A stretch of 64,000 bases of DNA from Saprospiraceae bacterium (lineage in GTDB: Bacteria; Bacteroidota; Bacteroidia; Chitinophagales; Saprospiraceae). Location of the stretch: contig JADKBO010000003.1 in assembly GCA_016715105.1 (NCBI GenBank), forward strand, positions 124,001 to 188,000, read 5' to 3'. The notes beneath the pieces are model-generated. The model did no database searches. It had not been told where the DNA came from and saw only the letters and a list, made by a program, of their open reading frames with translations. This document shows positions 21,101 to 36,100 of the stretch, piece by piece. A program made the translations under genes and the position numbers. Within the stretch, counting starts at the first letter, position 1. Each line of letters opens with the position of its first letter.

Positions 21101-24100
21101 GCTACACCTATTGAAGGAACTACCAAAGGTGTTGGATCATCAACTCCGCCTGATCCATTGTCGCTGTCAGCATCTGTTCCATTGTCTGAAAGATCAGTGA
21201 CGACCACATTGTTTCTATCTGTTGCAGTAGTTATTGCTTGATTGAAGAGCGTATCACCACCAGCTGAGCTGATGTCTACCTCAATCACAACCTCAACCAT
21301 CACCATGTCTCCAGGTTCTAATGTATCTGTTGGAGCAGGTGTCAATAATTCACCCGATCCAGTATAAGCTCCATTTGCTGCAACACCAGTTTTAGCTTCG
21401 TTGAGTGTGATTACAGGAGCTCCTGTTACACCAACAAATGCTGGTCCCCACTGTGTCGAGATGTCATCCATCAATGAAACATTGCTGAGGTCTGATGTAC
21501 CTGTATTTTGTAGTGTATATTTCACTTTCACATCGTAGTTTCCTTCGATGCCAGATGCTGCTGGGCTCACATTTGTGATCGCTTTGGCTAAGCCAATTTG
21601 TGAAAGTAGGAATGGTGTTGGATCATCAAATCCTCCAGTTCCATTGTCACCGTCAGCATCCGTTCCATTATCAGACAAGTCAGTCACAGAAGGAATAACA
21701 TTGCCATTCGGATCAGTAATCGGATTGCCATTTTCATCAACTGGTTGAGCTGAAGTGGTTGCTTGGTTGAGCAATTCATCAGTTGTAGAATAGTTTGCAG
21801 AAGGATCATCTGGATCTACTTCCATTACTACTCTGACGACTATGGATTCTCCAGGTAATAATTGACCTGTTCCATCCAACATTTCTGTTGCTGCACCAGA
21901 ACCTTGATAGCTGGCAAGAACATTTCCTGGAGTAGTTGCAGTAGTTGTACCTTCCAAAGTAGGTCCACTTACTTTTCCAACAAATGCGCCACCATATTGC
22001 GTATCAAAATTGTCAGTAAGGCTCACATTATCTAATGGAGTATTACCTGTATTTTGAATGACAAATTCATAAGTTACATCGTAGTTACCCGGTGTACCGC
22101 TCGTCGCTGCTGCTTGCGAAATAATAGTTTTTGCAAGTCCTATGCTAGGCAATACAAGTGGAGTAGGATCATCGCTACCTCCTGAGTTATTGGGTTGTCC
22201 TGGGTTAGTACCTACAGGATCTGAGCCACTATCAGATAAATCTTCAACGGTCACATCAAGGATACCGCCATCTGCATCCAAAGCACTACCCGAGGCCAAT
22301 GCTTGATTGAATAGGGTGTCTGTTGCGCCACTGGCATTTACTTCTACTGTCACAGAAACCTCATATGATTCCCCTGGTTTCAAAGTGTCTGTTGTTGCAG
22401 GTGTCAAAAGGTCACCTGTTCCTGCATAAGCTCCATTGGCAGTAGGACCTGCTGTAGCTGTTGATGCACCAATTGCTGGTGGAGTCACAATAGCTACATA
22501 AGCCGCGCCCCATTCAGTTACAAGATCATCTGCTAAACTCAATGATGAAAGGTTGGTATTTCCATTATTCCTCACCACAAACTTGAGGGCTACATTGTAG
22601 TTGCCTTGAGTTGCTGCAGGTGTAATTCCCGAAATACGTTTCGCTACACCAATTGCAGGTACTCCAGGTATGGTTGTGTATGCTGTATCAGCTTCCGAAG
22701 TAATGGTTACTCCACTTGGGTTTTGACCCGAAGCAAACGCAATATTTACAACACTGTCTGTCAAACCTACTGCATTGACGATGTCTGACTCTGCAAGCAC
22801 ATAAGTTGCTGTACACGTTGTCGTATCACCCGGCATTAGGTTGACATTGTTGCAAACAATGTTGGAAAGTGCATTAGCAGCTGGGATTCCATTAAATAAT
22901 GGTCCTCCATCTGTAATGATCATATTGCTAATGGCCACATTTCCATTGTTTGTCACCAAATATGTATACTGGATGACATCACCAGCATCTGTTATTGTTG
23001 TATTTGCGCCACCACTTACTGAAGGTGCACTTGCAGATTTAACCAATGTCAACATCTCCATAGGTAATACTGGAATATCCAAAGTATCTGGTTGAGATGT
23101 AACTGGTGGTCTCACTGGAGGTGTACCCGTTGCGGTTACTATATTTTCTGCAATGCTGTCACCAGCAATTGCATTGTTCATATCAATCTGGCTTACTGTG
23201 TAAGTAGCTGTACAGATTGCAACTTCACCAGGTGCAATTGTCATGGTATCACAAGTCAAGCCCATCAACACATTGGTTCCTTGTGCACCACCAAACGTAG
23301 GAACATCATCATTGATGGTCACATTTGATAATGTCACTGTACCCGTGTTGGTCACTGTGAATGTATAAGTAATTACATCTCCAGCTGCATTGATCACAGC
23401 AACATCGGCTGTTTTTTCAACAGTCAAGGCTGCATTAGAACTAAATTGAGTGATACCTGTGTCTTCTGGTGATTCTACTGTGTTTCCACCTGGATCCGTT
23501 CCTGTAGCATAGGCTGCGTTTCTGACTCCACTTGGTATATCAGCTCCATTGTCGACATCCACTTGTGTCATTACATAAACTGCATGGCACATCGTCATCT
23601 CTCCTGGACCCAAGTTGATTGTGTCACAGGTGATTGCACTCAACATTCCTCCTGCTGGTTGCAGATTGAATGTCGGGCCTGCATCAATCACACTCATATT
23701 GGTGATGGTCACATTACCATTGTTGGTCACTATGAAGTCATAACCAATTGTATCACCTGCATCTACTGCTGTCGGATCCAAACCTAGATCTATAGATGGG
23801 CCAGTCACTGTTTTCTCAATGGTGAGACCTGGTCCATTTGGTATAGATGTGTATGCTGAATCAACTGGTGAACTGATCGTTACATCGTCTGGTGAAACTG
23901 CCATTACTATTGCACCGTTTCTGATGCCATTCAATATGCCAGCTGCATTGTCTACATCTGTCTGTGTCATCGTGTACACTGAGGTACATTCTGTACTTTC
24001 TCCAGGTGCTAAACTCACTGCCAAACAGGTAACTGTTAGTGGATTGTTTTCTCCAGCTACTCCGTTGAAACTTGGTCCATTGTCTTGTACCACCACATTG

Positions 24101-27100
24101 TTTAAGGTAGTATTACCTGTATTCGTTACGACGAATGTATATTCTATTTGGTCGCCACCGTCTGAAAGAAGATTGTCAGCACCAAGTACTACACTCGGTG
24201 TGCTTGCTGTCTTCTCTAAACTGATGGACGCCATGTAAGTTACTGTTGTATAAGCTGTGTCTGGTGTTGACATTACTGGTGTTCCCGCTGGGTTTGTTCC
24301 TTGTGCTATGGCTATATTCACCACGCTGTCGGTCATGCCCATCGTATTGTCAATGTCTGTCTGACTCAACACATAAGTTGCTGTACATGATGCACTTTCA
24401 CCCGGTGCCAATTCCATACTATTGCATGTAATTGCACTCAAGCTATTTGTTCCTGCTATGCCTTTAAACAATGGTCCATTGTCTATCACACCGATTGCAG
24501 ATATGGTTGTATTTCCATCGTTTGAAATTGCATAACTATATGTGATAACATCTCCTGCGTCTGTAATCATATCATTTGATCCAGCGCTGGTGCTTGGTGC
24601 ACTTGCTGTTTTCACAATCGTCAAGCTATCCATAGCTACAACTAAAATAGTTATATCATCAGGTCCTGATAGGATTGGTGGGCCTACTGGCGGTGTACCA
24701 GAAGCAGTTGCCACATTTGATGCTAAACCATCTCCAGCTATTGCATTATCGATGTCCGATTGACTTACTGTATATGTCGCTGTGCAAACTGCTACCGCTG
24801 TAGGTGCCAAGGTTGTTACATCACAACCTCCATCTACCAATGTACTTGTACCTGTCTGACCACCAAACGATGGACCTGCATCTGTATAATCTACATTATC
24901 AAGTGTTACCGTTCCTGTGTTGGTAATCGTGTAAGTATATGTAATTACATCACCTGCAGATGTGATTTCTGTCAAATCTGCTGTTTTAACAATCATCAAC
25001 TCTGGTAGTGAACTAAACTGTGTCACTGCCATATCTGGTGCCGATGGTATGGTATTACCTTCTGGATCCAATCCTTGGGCTATTGCCGTGTTGATCACTC
25101 CATTTGGTATATCGGCTCCATTGTCCACATCTGTTTGGCTCAACACATACGTTGCTGTACAAGTCGTTGATGCTCCTGGATCCAAACTTGTAGCCAAACA
25201 TGTTACTGTCAATGCCCCGTTTGTTCCCGCTATGCCTCCAAATGTCGGACCAGCATCTAATACAGATACTGTTGTCAAGGTCACATTACCTGTATTCGTC
25301 ACAACATAGCTATAAGGTATCGTATCACCTGCATCTACTGCATTGATGTTCGCTCCCTGATCTATCGAAATTGTTCCAACTGTTTTCTCTATTGTCAAAC
25401 TAGGACCAGAAGGTACTGTCGTGAATGCTGAATCTATCAAACTTGGCACATCCACTCCCTCTGGATCTTGACCTGTCGCTGATGCTCCGTTTCTTATTCC
25501 ATTGAGCATTCCAGATGCGTTGTTTACATCCACTTGATCCAATGTATAGATCGCCGTACATGTTGCACTTGCTCCTGGTGCCAAGGTTGTCACATCACAA
25601 GTGATGGCACTCAAACTTCCTACTGCTGCGACACCATTGAATGTTGGACCTGCATCATTTATCACCACTCCACTGATGCTTACATTACCCTCGTTGGTAA
25701 CTATATAAGTGTATGTGATCTGATCACCACCATCTGTCAATAAGTTGTTGGCTCCTTCAGTCACCGTTGGTATGCCTGCCGTTTTTTCAATGGTAAGCAA
25801 TGGCATAGATGGTACTGTCGTCGTTGCCGTATCTGGTGGTGAAACTACTGGGTCTCCCCCTGGGTTTACTCCACTTGCAAAGGCAATATTCACTACACTG
25901 TCCATCTCCCCATTTGCATTGTCAATGTCTGTCTGACTCAACACATACGTTGCCGTACACGTTGAAGTTGCTCCTGGTGCCAATTCACTTGCTGAGCAAG
26001 TTATCGCACTCAAGCTATTTGTTCCCGCTATTCCATCAAAAGATGGGCCTGCGTCATTTACTATTATATTACTGATGGTCGTATTGCCATTATTGGTAAC
26101 TGTATAACTATAAGTGATTACATCACCTGCATCAACAACTGCTGTATTGGCTCCCGCACTTACAGAAGGTACACTTGCAGTTTTTATGATTTCAAGGCTA
26201 TCCATTGGTACGATTGCCACAGTCGCAGTGTCTGGTGTCGAAGTCAATACCACGTCTGCCGGTGTTGTTCCACTCGCTGTTGCTATATTGGTTGCCAAAC
26301 TATCTCCTGCTATTGCATTGTCGATATCTGTTTGGGTAACTGCATATGTAGCTGTACATACCGCTACTGCTCCTGGTGCCAATGAACTCACATCACAGCC
26401 ACCATCTACCAATGTACTTGTACCCAACTGACCACCAAACGATGGACCAGCATCTGTATAATCTACATTGTTTAATGTTACTGTTCCGGTATTGGTTACC
26501 GTATATGTGTATGTGATCACATCACCTGCTGCTGTTACCGTCGCTGGTAATGCTGTTTTGACCATTGTCAAACTACCACTGGATACAAACTGCGTCACTG
26601 CGTCATCCTCATTTGATACCAAGGTATCTCCCATTGGATCGTTTCCGCCAGCTATCGCTATGTTGTATACTCCATTTGGTATATCTGCTCCATTGTCTAC
26701 ATCTGTCTGCGTCAATGTATAGCTCACTATACAAGTCGCTGTATCTCCAGGTGCCAGTGTGGTTACATCACACACTGCTGTATTCACAACCCCTGCTGCT
26801 GCTATAGCATTGAAGCTTGGGCCTGCATCTGTGATCGCTACATTGCTTACTGTCACATTACCTGTATTTACAACCGTGAAGCTGTAGTACAAGATATCTC
26901 CTGCGTCTACAAATGCTGCATCTAAACCATTTAACACTGATAAGCTGTCCACTGTCTTGGTCAATACCAACATGTTTTCTCCCGGTATAGTCGTAAACGC
27001 TGAGTCTGTATCCATGATCGGTGTCACATCTATTCCCGGAGGTGTTCCAAATGCTGTCGCATCGTTTCTTACTCCATTCAGAATGGCTGCTCCATTGTCT

Positions 27101-30100
27101 ACGTCTGCCTGACTCAAGGTATAGATAGATGTACATGTGGTTGATTCGCCTGGTAACAAGATCATACTTGGGCAACTGATTGCGCTCATTGTTCCTGTTC
27201 CTACCACGCCATTGAATAACAAGCCATCATCAACCACATTTACATTGGTCAAAGTGGTTGTTCCTGTATTCGTTACTTCAAATGTATAACTGATCTGGTC
27301 TCCTGCATCTGCTTGTAATGGATCTACTCCCAATACAACCGTCGGTATTCCTGCTGTTTTCTCCAATTGGATAGAATCCAACACAGTTACTGTTGTATAA
27401 GCTGTATCTGGTGTAGAGATTACTGGTGTATTAGCTGGATTCACTCCACTTGCTGTTGCTATGTTTACCACACTGTCTACCAGACCCAAACTTGCGTCAA
27501 CGTCTGCTTGACTTAATGTGTATGTTGCACTACATTCTGTGCTGTCTCCCGGTGCCAATGTGGTGATGCCACATGCGATTGGTGACAAGCTATTACTTCC
27601 TGGTGTTCCTGCAAATCCTCCAAATGTCGGGCCTGCATCATTGATCACTATCGAACTGATCTCAGAATTTCCTCTGTTATATACTTTATAAGTATAAGTA
27701 ATCACTCCGCCTGCTCCATTCACACTCGGTGCACTTGCAGTTTTAATGATTTCTAGGCTATCCATTGGTACTACCACAATCATCAAAGTATCAGGGATAG
27801 ATATTACTGGTGGTCCAGATGGTGGATTACCAGCCGCAGTAGCAATATTGCTAGATAAACTATCACCAGCTATTGCATTGTTTATATCTGTTTGTGTTAC
27901 CGTATAAGTCGCTGTGCAAATTGCTACCGCTGTCGGAGCCAAGGTAGTTACATCACAACCTCCATCTACCAATGTACTTGTACCTATCTGACCACCAAAG
28001 GTTGGGCCTGCATCCGTATAATCTACATTGTCTAATGTTACCGTTCCTGTGTTGGTAATTGTGTAAGTATAAGTAATTACATCGCCTGCAGAAGTGATTT
28101 GTGTCAAATCTGCTGTTTTCACTATCATCAACTCTGGTAATGAACTAAACTGTGTCACTGCCATATCTGGTGCCGATGGTATGGTATTACCTTCTGGATC
28201 CAATCCTTGAGCTATTGCCGTGTTGATCACTCCATTTGGTATATCGGCTCCATTGTCCACATCTGTTTGGCTCAACACATACGTTGCCGTACAAGTCGTT
28301 GATGCTCCTGGATCCAAACTTGTAGCCAAACATGTTACTGTCAATGCACCGTTTGTTCCCGCTATGCCTCCAAATGTCGGACCTGCATCTAATACTGCTA
28401 CTGTTGTCAAGGTCACATTACCTGTATTCGTCACAACATAGCTATAAGGTATCGTATCACCTGCATCTACTGCATTGATGTTCGCTCCCTGATCTATGGA
28501 AATTGTTCCAACTGTTTTCTCTATTGTCAAACTAGGACCAGAAGGTACTGTCGTGAATGCTGAATCTATCAAACTTGGCACATCCACTCCCTCTGGATCT
28601 TGACCTGTCGCTGATGCTCCGTTTCTTATTCCATTGAGCATTCCAGATGCGTTGTTTACATCCACTTGATCCAATGTATAGATCGCAGTACATGTTGCAC
28701 TTGCTCCTGGTGCCAAGGTTGTCACATCACATGTGATGGCACTCAAACTTCCTACTGCTGCGACACCATTGAATGTTGGGCCTGCATCATTTATCACCAC
28801 TCCACTGATGCTTACATTACCCTCGTTGGTAACTACATAAGTGTATGTGATCTGATCACCACCATCTGTCAATAAGTTGTTGGCTCCTTCAGTCACCGTT
28901 GGTATGCCTGCTGTTTTTTCAATGGTAAGCAATGGCATGGATGGTACTGTTGTCGTTGCCATATCTGGTGGTGAAACAACTGGGTCTCCCCCTGGGTTTA
29001 CTCCACTTGCAAAAGCAATATTCACAACACTGTCCATCTCCCCATTCGCATTGTCAATGTCTGTCTGGCTCAACACATACGTTGCCGTACAAGTTGAAGA
29101 TGCTCCTGGTGCCAATTCACTTGCTGAGCATGTTATCGCACTCAAAGTATTTGTTCCCGCTATTCCATCAAAAGATGGGCCTGCGTCATTTACTATTATA
29201 TTGCTGATGGTTGTATTGCCATTATTGGTAACTGTATAACTATAAGTGATTACATCACCTGCATCAACAACTGCTGTATTGGCTCCCGCACTTACAGAAG
29301 GAACACTTGCTGTTTTCGCTATCGTCAAGCTATCCATCGGTACGATTGCCACAGTCGCAGTGTCTGGCGTTGAAGTCAACACCACATCTGCCGGTGTTGT
29401 TCCATTTGCAGTTGCTATGTTGGTTGCCAAGCTATCTCCTGCTATTGCATTGTCGATATCTGTTTGAGTTACAGCATATGTAGCTGTACATACTGCCACT
29501 GCTCCTGGTGCTAATGAACTCACATCACAACCACCATCTACCAGTGTACTTGTACCCAACTGACCACCAAACGATGGACCAGCATCTGTATAATCTACAT
29601 TGTTTAATGTTACTGTTCCTGTATTGGTTACCGTGTATGTGTATGTGATCACATCTCCTGCTGACGTTACCGTCGCTGGTAATGCTGTTTTGACCATTGT
29701 CAAACTTCCGCTTGATACAAACTGTGTAACTGCGTCATCCTCGTTTGATACCAAAGTATCTCCCATCGGATCGTTTCCACCTGCTATCGCTGTGTTGTAT
29801 ACTCCATTTGGTATATCTGCTCCATTGTCGACATCTGTCTGCGTCAAGGTATAGCTCACTATACATGTCGCTGTATCTCCAGGTGCCAGTGTGGTTACAT
29901 CACATACTGCTGTATTTACTACCCCTGATGCTGGTATCGCATTGAAGCTTGGGCCTGCATCTGTGATCGCTACATTGTCAACCGTGACATTACCCGTATT
30001 TACAACCGTGAAGCTGTAGTACAAGATATCTCCTGCATCTACAAATGCTGCGTCTAAACCATTTATCACTGATAAGCTGTCCACTGTCTTGGTCAATACC

Positions 30101-33100
30101 AACATGTTTTCACCTGGTATGGTCGTAAACGCTGAGTCTGTGTCCATGATCGGTGTCACATCTATTCCCGGAGGTGTTCCAAATGCTGTCGCATCGTTTC
30201 TTACTCCATTCAGAATGGCTGCTCCATTGTCTACATCTGCCTGACTCAAAGTATAGATAGATGTACATGTGGTTGATTCGCCTGGTAACAAGATCATACT
30301 TGGGCAACTGATTGCACTCATTGTTCCTGTTCCTGCCACGCCATTGAATAACAAGCCATCATCAACCACATTTACATTGGTCAAAGTTGTTGTTCCTGTA
30401 TTCGTTACTTCAAATGTATAACTGATCTGATCTCCTGCATCTGCTTGTAATGGATCTACTCCCAATACAACCGTCGGTATTCCTGCTGTTTTCTCCAATT
30501 GGATAGAATCCAACACAGTTACTGTTGTATAAGCTGTATCTGGTGTAGAGATTACTGGTGTATTAGCTGGATTCACTCCACTTGCTGTTGCTATGTTTAC
30601 CACACTGTCTACCAGACCCAAACTTGCGTCAACGTCTGCTTGACTTAATGTGTATGTTGCACTACATTCTGTACTGTCTCCCGGTGCCAATGTGGTGATG
30701 CCACATGCGATTGGTGACAAACTATTACTTCCTGGTGTTCCTGCAAATGTCGGGCCTGCATCATTGATCACTATCGAACTGATCTCAGAATTTCCTCTGT
30801 TATATACTTTATAAGTATAAGTAATCACTCCACCTGCTCCATTCACACTCGGTGCACTTGCAGTTTTTATGATTTCTAGGCTATCCATCGGTACTACCAC
30901 AATCACCAAAGTATCAGGGATAGATATTGCTGGCGGTCCAGATGGTGGATTACCAGTCGCAGTAGCAATATTGCTAGATAAACTATCACCTGCTATTGCA
31001 TTGTTTATATCTGTTTGACTTACTGTATATGTCGCTGTACAATATAGCGTATCGCCTGGCACCAGGTACGTGGAATCACACGTAAAGCCTACCAAAGCAT
31101 TTGTTCCAAGGGCTCCGCCAAACGTGGGCCCTGCGTCGTTGATCACAATATTGTCTATCGTTACAGTTCCACTGTTGACCACCTCATAAGTATATGTCAC
31201 CACCTGTCCAGCCATGTGGATCATCGTCGTATCCGCAGTCTTGCTGATCTGTAGCTCTGACAATGAGTTGAACTGTGTCACTGCTTCATCTGAATTTGAG
31301 GTAACTGGAGTACCATTTGTAGTAGTTCCAGTTGCACCTGCAATATTTTTAACACCCGCATTAACATCAGCTCCATTGTCAACGTCTTCTTGCGTTAATA
31401 TATAAAAAGCTGTGAAAACTGTATTAGCTCCCGGAGCCAAACTTACAACACTGGCTGGGGTATAAGGACTTAATGTTCCTGTTCCCAATACTCCGCCAAA
31501 ACTTGGACCTGCATCAGATGGGCTCACGTCATTGACTGTAACATTGCCTGTATTCGTTACTATATAAGTATAATTTATCGTGTCTCCAGCATCAACAAAT
31601 GCATCATTAGATCCAGCTAAAACACTTGGGTCCACAACTGATTTTTCAAAATTCAACATCGGTCCCTCTGGCAGACTAACTTTTGCAGAGTCTTGTGGAG
31701 ATACAACTGTTGGTGGAGTTGGGTCATTAGGGCCTGCTGGTGGAATACCGGAAGCATTTGCAAAGTTTACAACTCCTTCAAATATACCTGAAGCATTATC
31801 TACATCTGCTTGACTCAATGTATAAGTAGCTGTACAAGAAGTTGATGCGCCAGGCGACAAACTTGTTGCAAGACACGTTACAGTACCTAAGCTATTTGAA
31901 GCGGCCATACCTCCAAAAGTAGGACCAGCGTCATTGATTATAATACCAGATAAAGTAAGATTACCAGTATTGGTTAAAGTATAGGTATATGTTATTAGAT
32001 CTCCAGCGTCTGGAAGGAGAGGATCAACACCATTTACTATGCTTGGTATTCCTGCTTCCTTGACGAATTCTAATGTCGTGGTATCAGTAATTGAAGTATA
32101 TGCAGTATCGGGTTCTGACATTATTGGCGGACCACTTGGAGGCAAGCCAATGCCAATAGCAATGTTTATAACACTGTCGATTTCTCCGGCTGCAGCATCA
32201 ATATCTGCCTGACTAAGTGTATACATAGCAGTACAAGAAGTACTTTCACCAGGTGCTAAAGTTGAAACGGCGCAGCTAATTGAAGACATGAAACCAGTTC
32301 CTGGCTCACCATCAAATACTGGACCTAAATCATTGACAGTAATATTGGTAAGAGTCACATTTCCAGTATTATTTACAGTATAGGTATAAACAATTTGATC
32401 ACCTGCATCCGTAATATTTGAATTTGCGCCATTTAAAATTGACGGAACTCCTGCATCCTTAACCAGCGTAAGTGAAGACATAGATATTACCGGGATTTGT
32501 AAAGTATCAGAAGATGGTGGGGTTGGTGGACCAAAAGGTGGATTACCAATGACGCTGGCTATATTCATTGCAAGGGTGTCTCCGTTTATAGAATTGTCGA
32601 AATCTGCCTGACTTACTGTATAAGTAGCTGTACAAGTAGCTGTTTCTCCTGGGACCAGACTGGTTACATCACAACTTAGGCCAGATAGTACATTGGTTCC
32701 ATTAGCACCACCAAAACTTGGTCCGGCATCAGTTACAGTGATGTTATCTAAAGTTACTGTTCCAGTATTAACGACTGTAAATGTGTATGTTATAATTTGC
32801 CCTGCTGTCGAAATTGAAGTAATATCACTGGTCTTAACAATACTAAGACTAGGCACACCATTGAACTGTGTTGTTGCCTCATCAGCAGGAGAAGTCACAG
32901 ATGGGCCATTTGGAGGGGTGCCTGAACTTGTAGCACTGTTTACAACACCAGAAGGAATATTAGCTCCATTATCAATGTCTACTTGACTCATTATGTAGTA
33001 TGCAGAAAACATTGCTGTAGAACCAGGTGATAAACTTGTAACCATTGCAGGTGTGTAAGAGCTTAAACTACCAGTCCCTGGAATTCCTCCGAAACTTGGG

Positions 33101-36100
33101 CCAGCATCGATTGGCACAACTCCAGAAAGAGTAACATTGCCTGTATTGGTTATGACATATGTGTAAAAAATAGAGTCTCCTGCATCCACATTGTTTGGAT
33201 CAGTTCCACCAAGTAAACTTGGAGCACTAGCCGATTTCTCAATTGTAAGCATTGGTCCTTCAGCAATCGTTGTATATGCAGAATCTATATTTGAAGAAAT
33301 CGTTGGCAAACCTCCAGGCGGTGTAGCTGTTGCTTGTGCGCCATTTCTTATTGACTCAAGGATACCAGCAGCATTATCAACGTCGGTCTGACTCATAGTA
33401 AATACTGCTGAACATGAAGTTGAAGCCCCAGGTGCCAAGCTAGAAGCAAGGCATGTAATTGCACTAAGGGTTCCAGTTCCAGGTATTCCATTGAAACTTG
33501 GTCCGATATCTGTTACATTGATACCATTCAACGTAACATTTCCATTATTGGTCACTGTGAATGTGTAAGTAATTTGATCTCCTGCATCAGCCAAAAGACT
33601 ATTTATACCCAGAACAACCGTTGGAGTTCCTGCTGTTTTCTCTAATGTCAGCAATGGCATACCAGAAATATCTGTACTTGCTGTATCAGGGGATGATACA
33701 GCCACAGATCCACCAGGTGTTGTTCCTAATGCAGATGCAATATTTACTACACTATCCATCATTCCAGCCGCATTATCAATGTCTTGCTGGCTCAAAACAT
33801 AACTTGCTGTACAAGTTGTACTTTCACCTGGAGCTAATGTGGTTATTCCACAACTTATAGGTGAAAGATTACTACTTCCCGGTATTGAACCAAATGTAGG
33901 TCCGGCATCAGAAATAGTTATATTTTGTTTTTCTACGTTGCCAGTATTTGTGACAACATAGGTATAAGTTATTATGTCTCCCGCGTCAACTACACTTGGA
34001 TTGATTCCAGAACTTAGGCTGGGTGAACCCGCAGTCTTATCAATGGTCAACATTGGCATAGATACTACAGGTAAAACCAATGTATCATAAAACAAAGGTG
34101 TAGGAGGAAGTCCCGGTGGTACACCCGAAACACTGGCAATATTTGAAGCTAAAGTGTCTCCTGCAATTGCATTATCAAAATCCGACTGGCTCACTTCATA
34201 AAAAGCTGTACAGGTCGTGGTTGCTCCTACCGGCAATAATGCCACATTATTGCATGTTGAGCCAGTTATAGGATTTGTTCCGAGAACACCACCAAAGGTT
34301 GGACCTTGATCGTCGATGATAACATTTGTTAAATCAACATTTCCTGTATTGGTCACTTCAAATGTGTAGGTAATGACTTGACCGGCCATACTGATACTTA
34401 AAGCGTCAGCTGTCTTTGTAATAGTCATTCTTGGTACAGGAATTGGAGTAGGATCGTCATAAAGGTTTGAACCAACTCCATCACCTGTCGCTCCTGGATT
34501 AGATGATTGAGCATCGCCATTTGCTGGAAGCATTGAACCGTCGTCAGATAGATCACTTACGGTTACTCCAGATGACAAACCTGTTCCAAAAGCGATGGTT
34601 TGATTGTTTAATGGATCAAACATCAGTAGCTCTTCTACTGTTGCAGTGAACTTCACTTCCAATTCATAGTAGTCTCCAGGTTCTAGGATAGCTGTACCAA
34701 CACCGAGTGTCAGTCTATTTCCGGGTGATGGCCCAGTGCCGATAAAAGTGCCTCCTTCTTCAGAACCGTTTGATGTCAGTGTTCCGACTGTTGGTTGTTT
34801 TATTACTGAAACTGTCGAGGTTAAAATGTTGAAGTCTAAATTATCGACTAATGGTAGGGTTTGCAAACTATCTGTACCGACATTTTGAACCTTCATCACA
34901 AATGTCATTTCATATGTAGTATCATTGACATATACCGCATTTGTCAAAGCTTTTGTAGTCGCAATTGATGCGGTTGGAGGGAATGGTGTAGGTTCATCCT
35001 GATTTTCCGGATCATTTGGATCACCCGGAGTGGTGTTATCAGAGAGGTCAGTAATCTTTGCATTGTTCTGATCATTTCCGCAAGCAATGGCTTGATTGCT
35101 TGCTGGATTTGGTATTTGATTCAAATCCAGTTCAACTGTAATTTGCACAACCACACTATCCCCAGGGACCAACTTTCCATTATTTGCAAGCACAGTATTC
35201 GGGCTATATCCTGTATAAGAAGCCAAAGGAGTAGGGTTTATTGATCCTGGTTCAGATACACTCATACTTATTGACGGTGTATTAACTACTCCTACAAAAC
35301 CTGCTCCAAATTCAGCAAAGATATTGTCACTTAAGTACACTTGCGATAATGTATCAGCTCCTGTATTGTAAATTACAAATTCATATGTGGCATCTACATT
35401 GCCGTCAATATTTGAAGCTGGCGGATTTGCCAAATTAATTAAGGATTTTGTTACTTCAATATTTCCCGGAAGATCTATTGGCGTAGGGTCATTAGGACTT
35501 CCACCGTCAGGGTTTGCTGGGGTATTATCATCAGATAAGTCATTTACTTCACCAACAGCATAAAGCATTCCAGTCGCAGGATTTATGAATGCATTACCCA
35601 TTTCATCCTTAGGTTGACCAGTAATTGTAGCTTGATTTTCAACAGGTTGCATCAACATCGAGAATGCTACAGGGTCTACAATTGCCATGACGCTGGCATT
35701 AAAACTTTGTCCCGGTTTGAATGACCCTGAGATGCCATCAAATAGATTATTTTGACCTATTCCTGTAAATGTCAGAGAAGGTGCAGGTAAAATATCTGCA
35801 GATCCATTGCTCACACTCACCATCAATGGGGTGGTAAGAGGAGTAAACTCAAATAGATCTGTAAGTTGTAAGCTATCTAATGTTGTACCTCCTGTATTGG
35901 TGATTTCAAAATCAAAAGTTAGCTTAACATTTCCATCTGGTTGAACAAGAACAGAGCTCAAAGATTTTGTTACTTCAATGCATGGTCCTGGATTAATCAC
36001 AAATGTACCTCCAGGGACTTCGCATGCTCCAGCTAGGTTGTTGACAACTACTTCATAACTTCCAGCAGTTAAATTGTTGAAGACATTGCCAGTTACATAG

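Larger units (their letters stand above)
22655..34430 (-). repeat. Array of 30 DUF7507-like repeats with four-unit periodicity
   Basis: Thirty units average about 392 bp (130 residues). Each has the pattern LTIEKTA, then DAGDxITYTYxVTNTGNVT, then DAGPTFxG, then a CxVTSLAPGxSTxCTATYxLSQxDVDN segment. Every fourth unit (1, 5, 9, 13, 17, 21, 25, 29) is a shorter variant that lacks the acidic insert before the AGDVITYT strand. The paired cysteines in most units could form intradomain disulfides. Confidence 0.85.

Noticed and set aside
22655..34430. Prophage or mobile element causing the repeats
   Set aside because: All repeats lie inside one reading frame with conserved protein motifs. No integrase, transposase, terminal inverted repeats or target duplications are seen.
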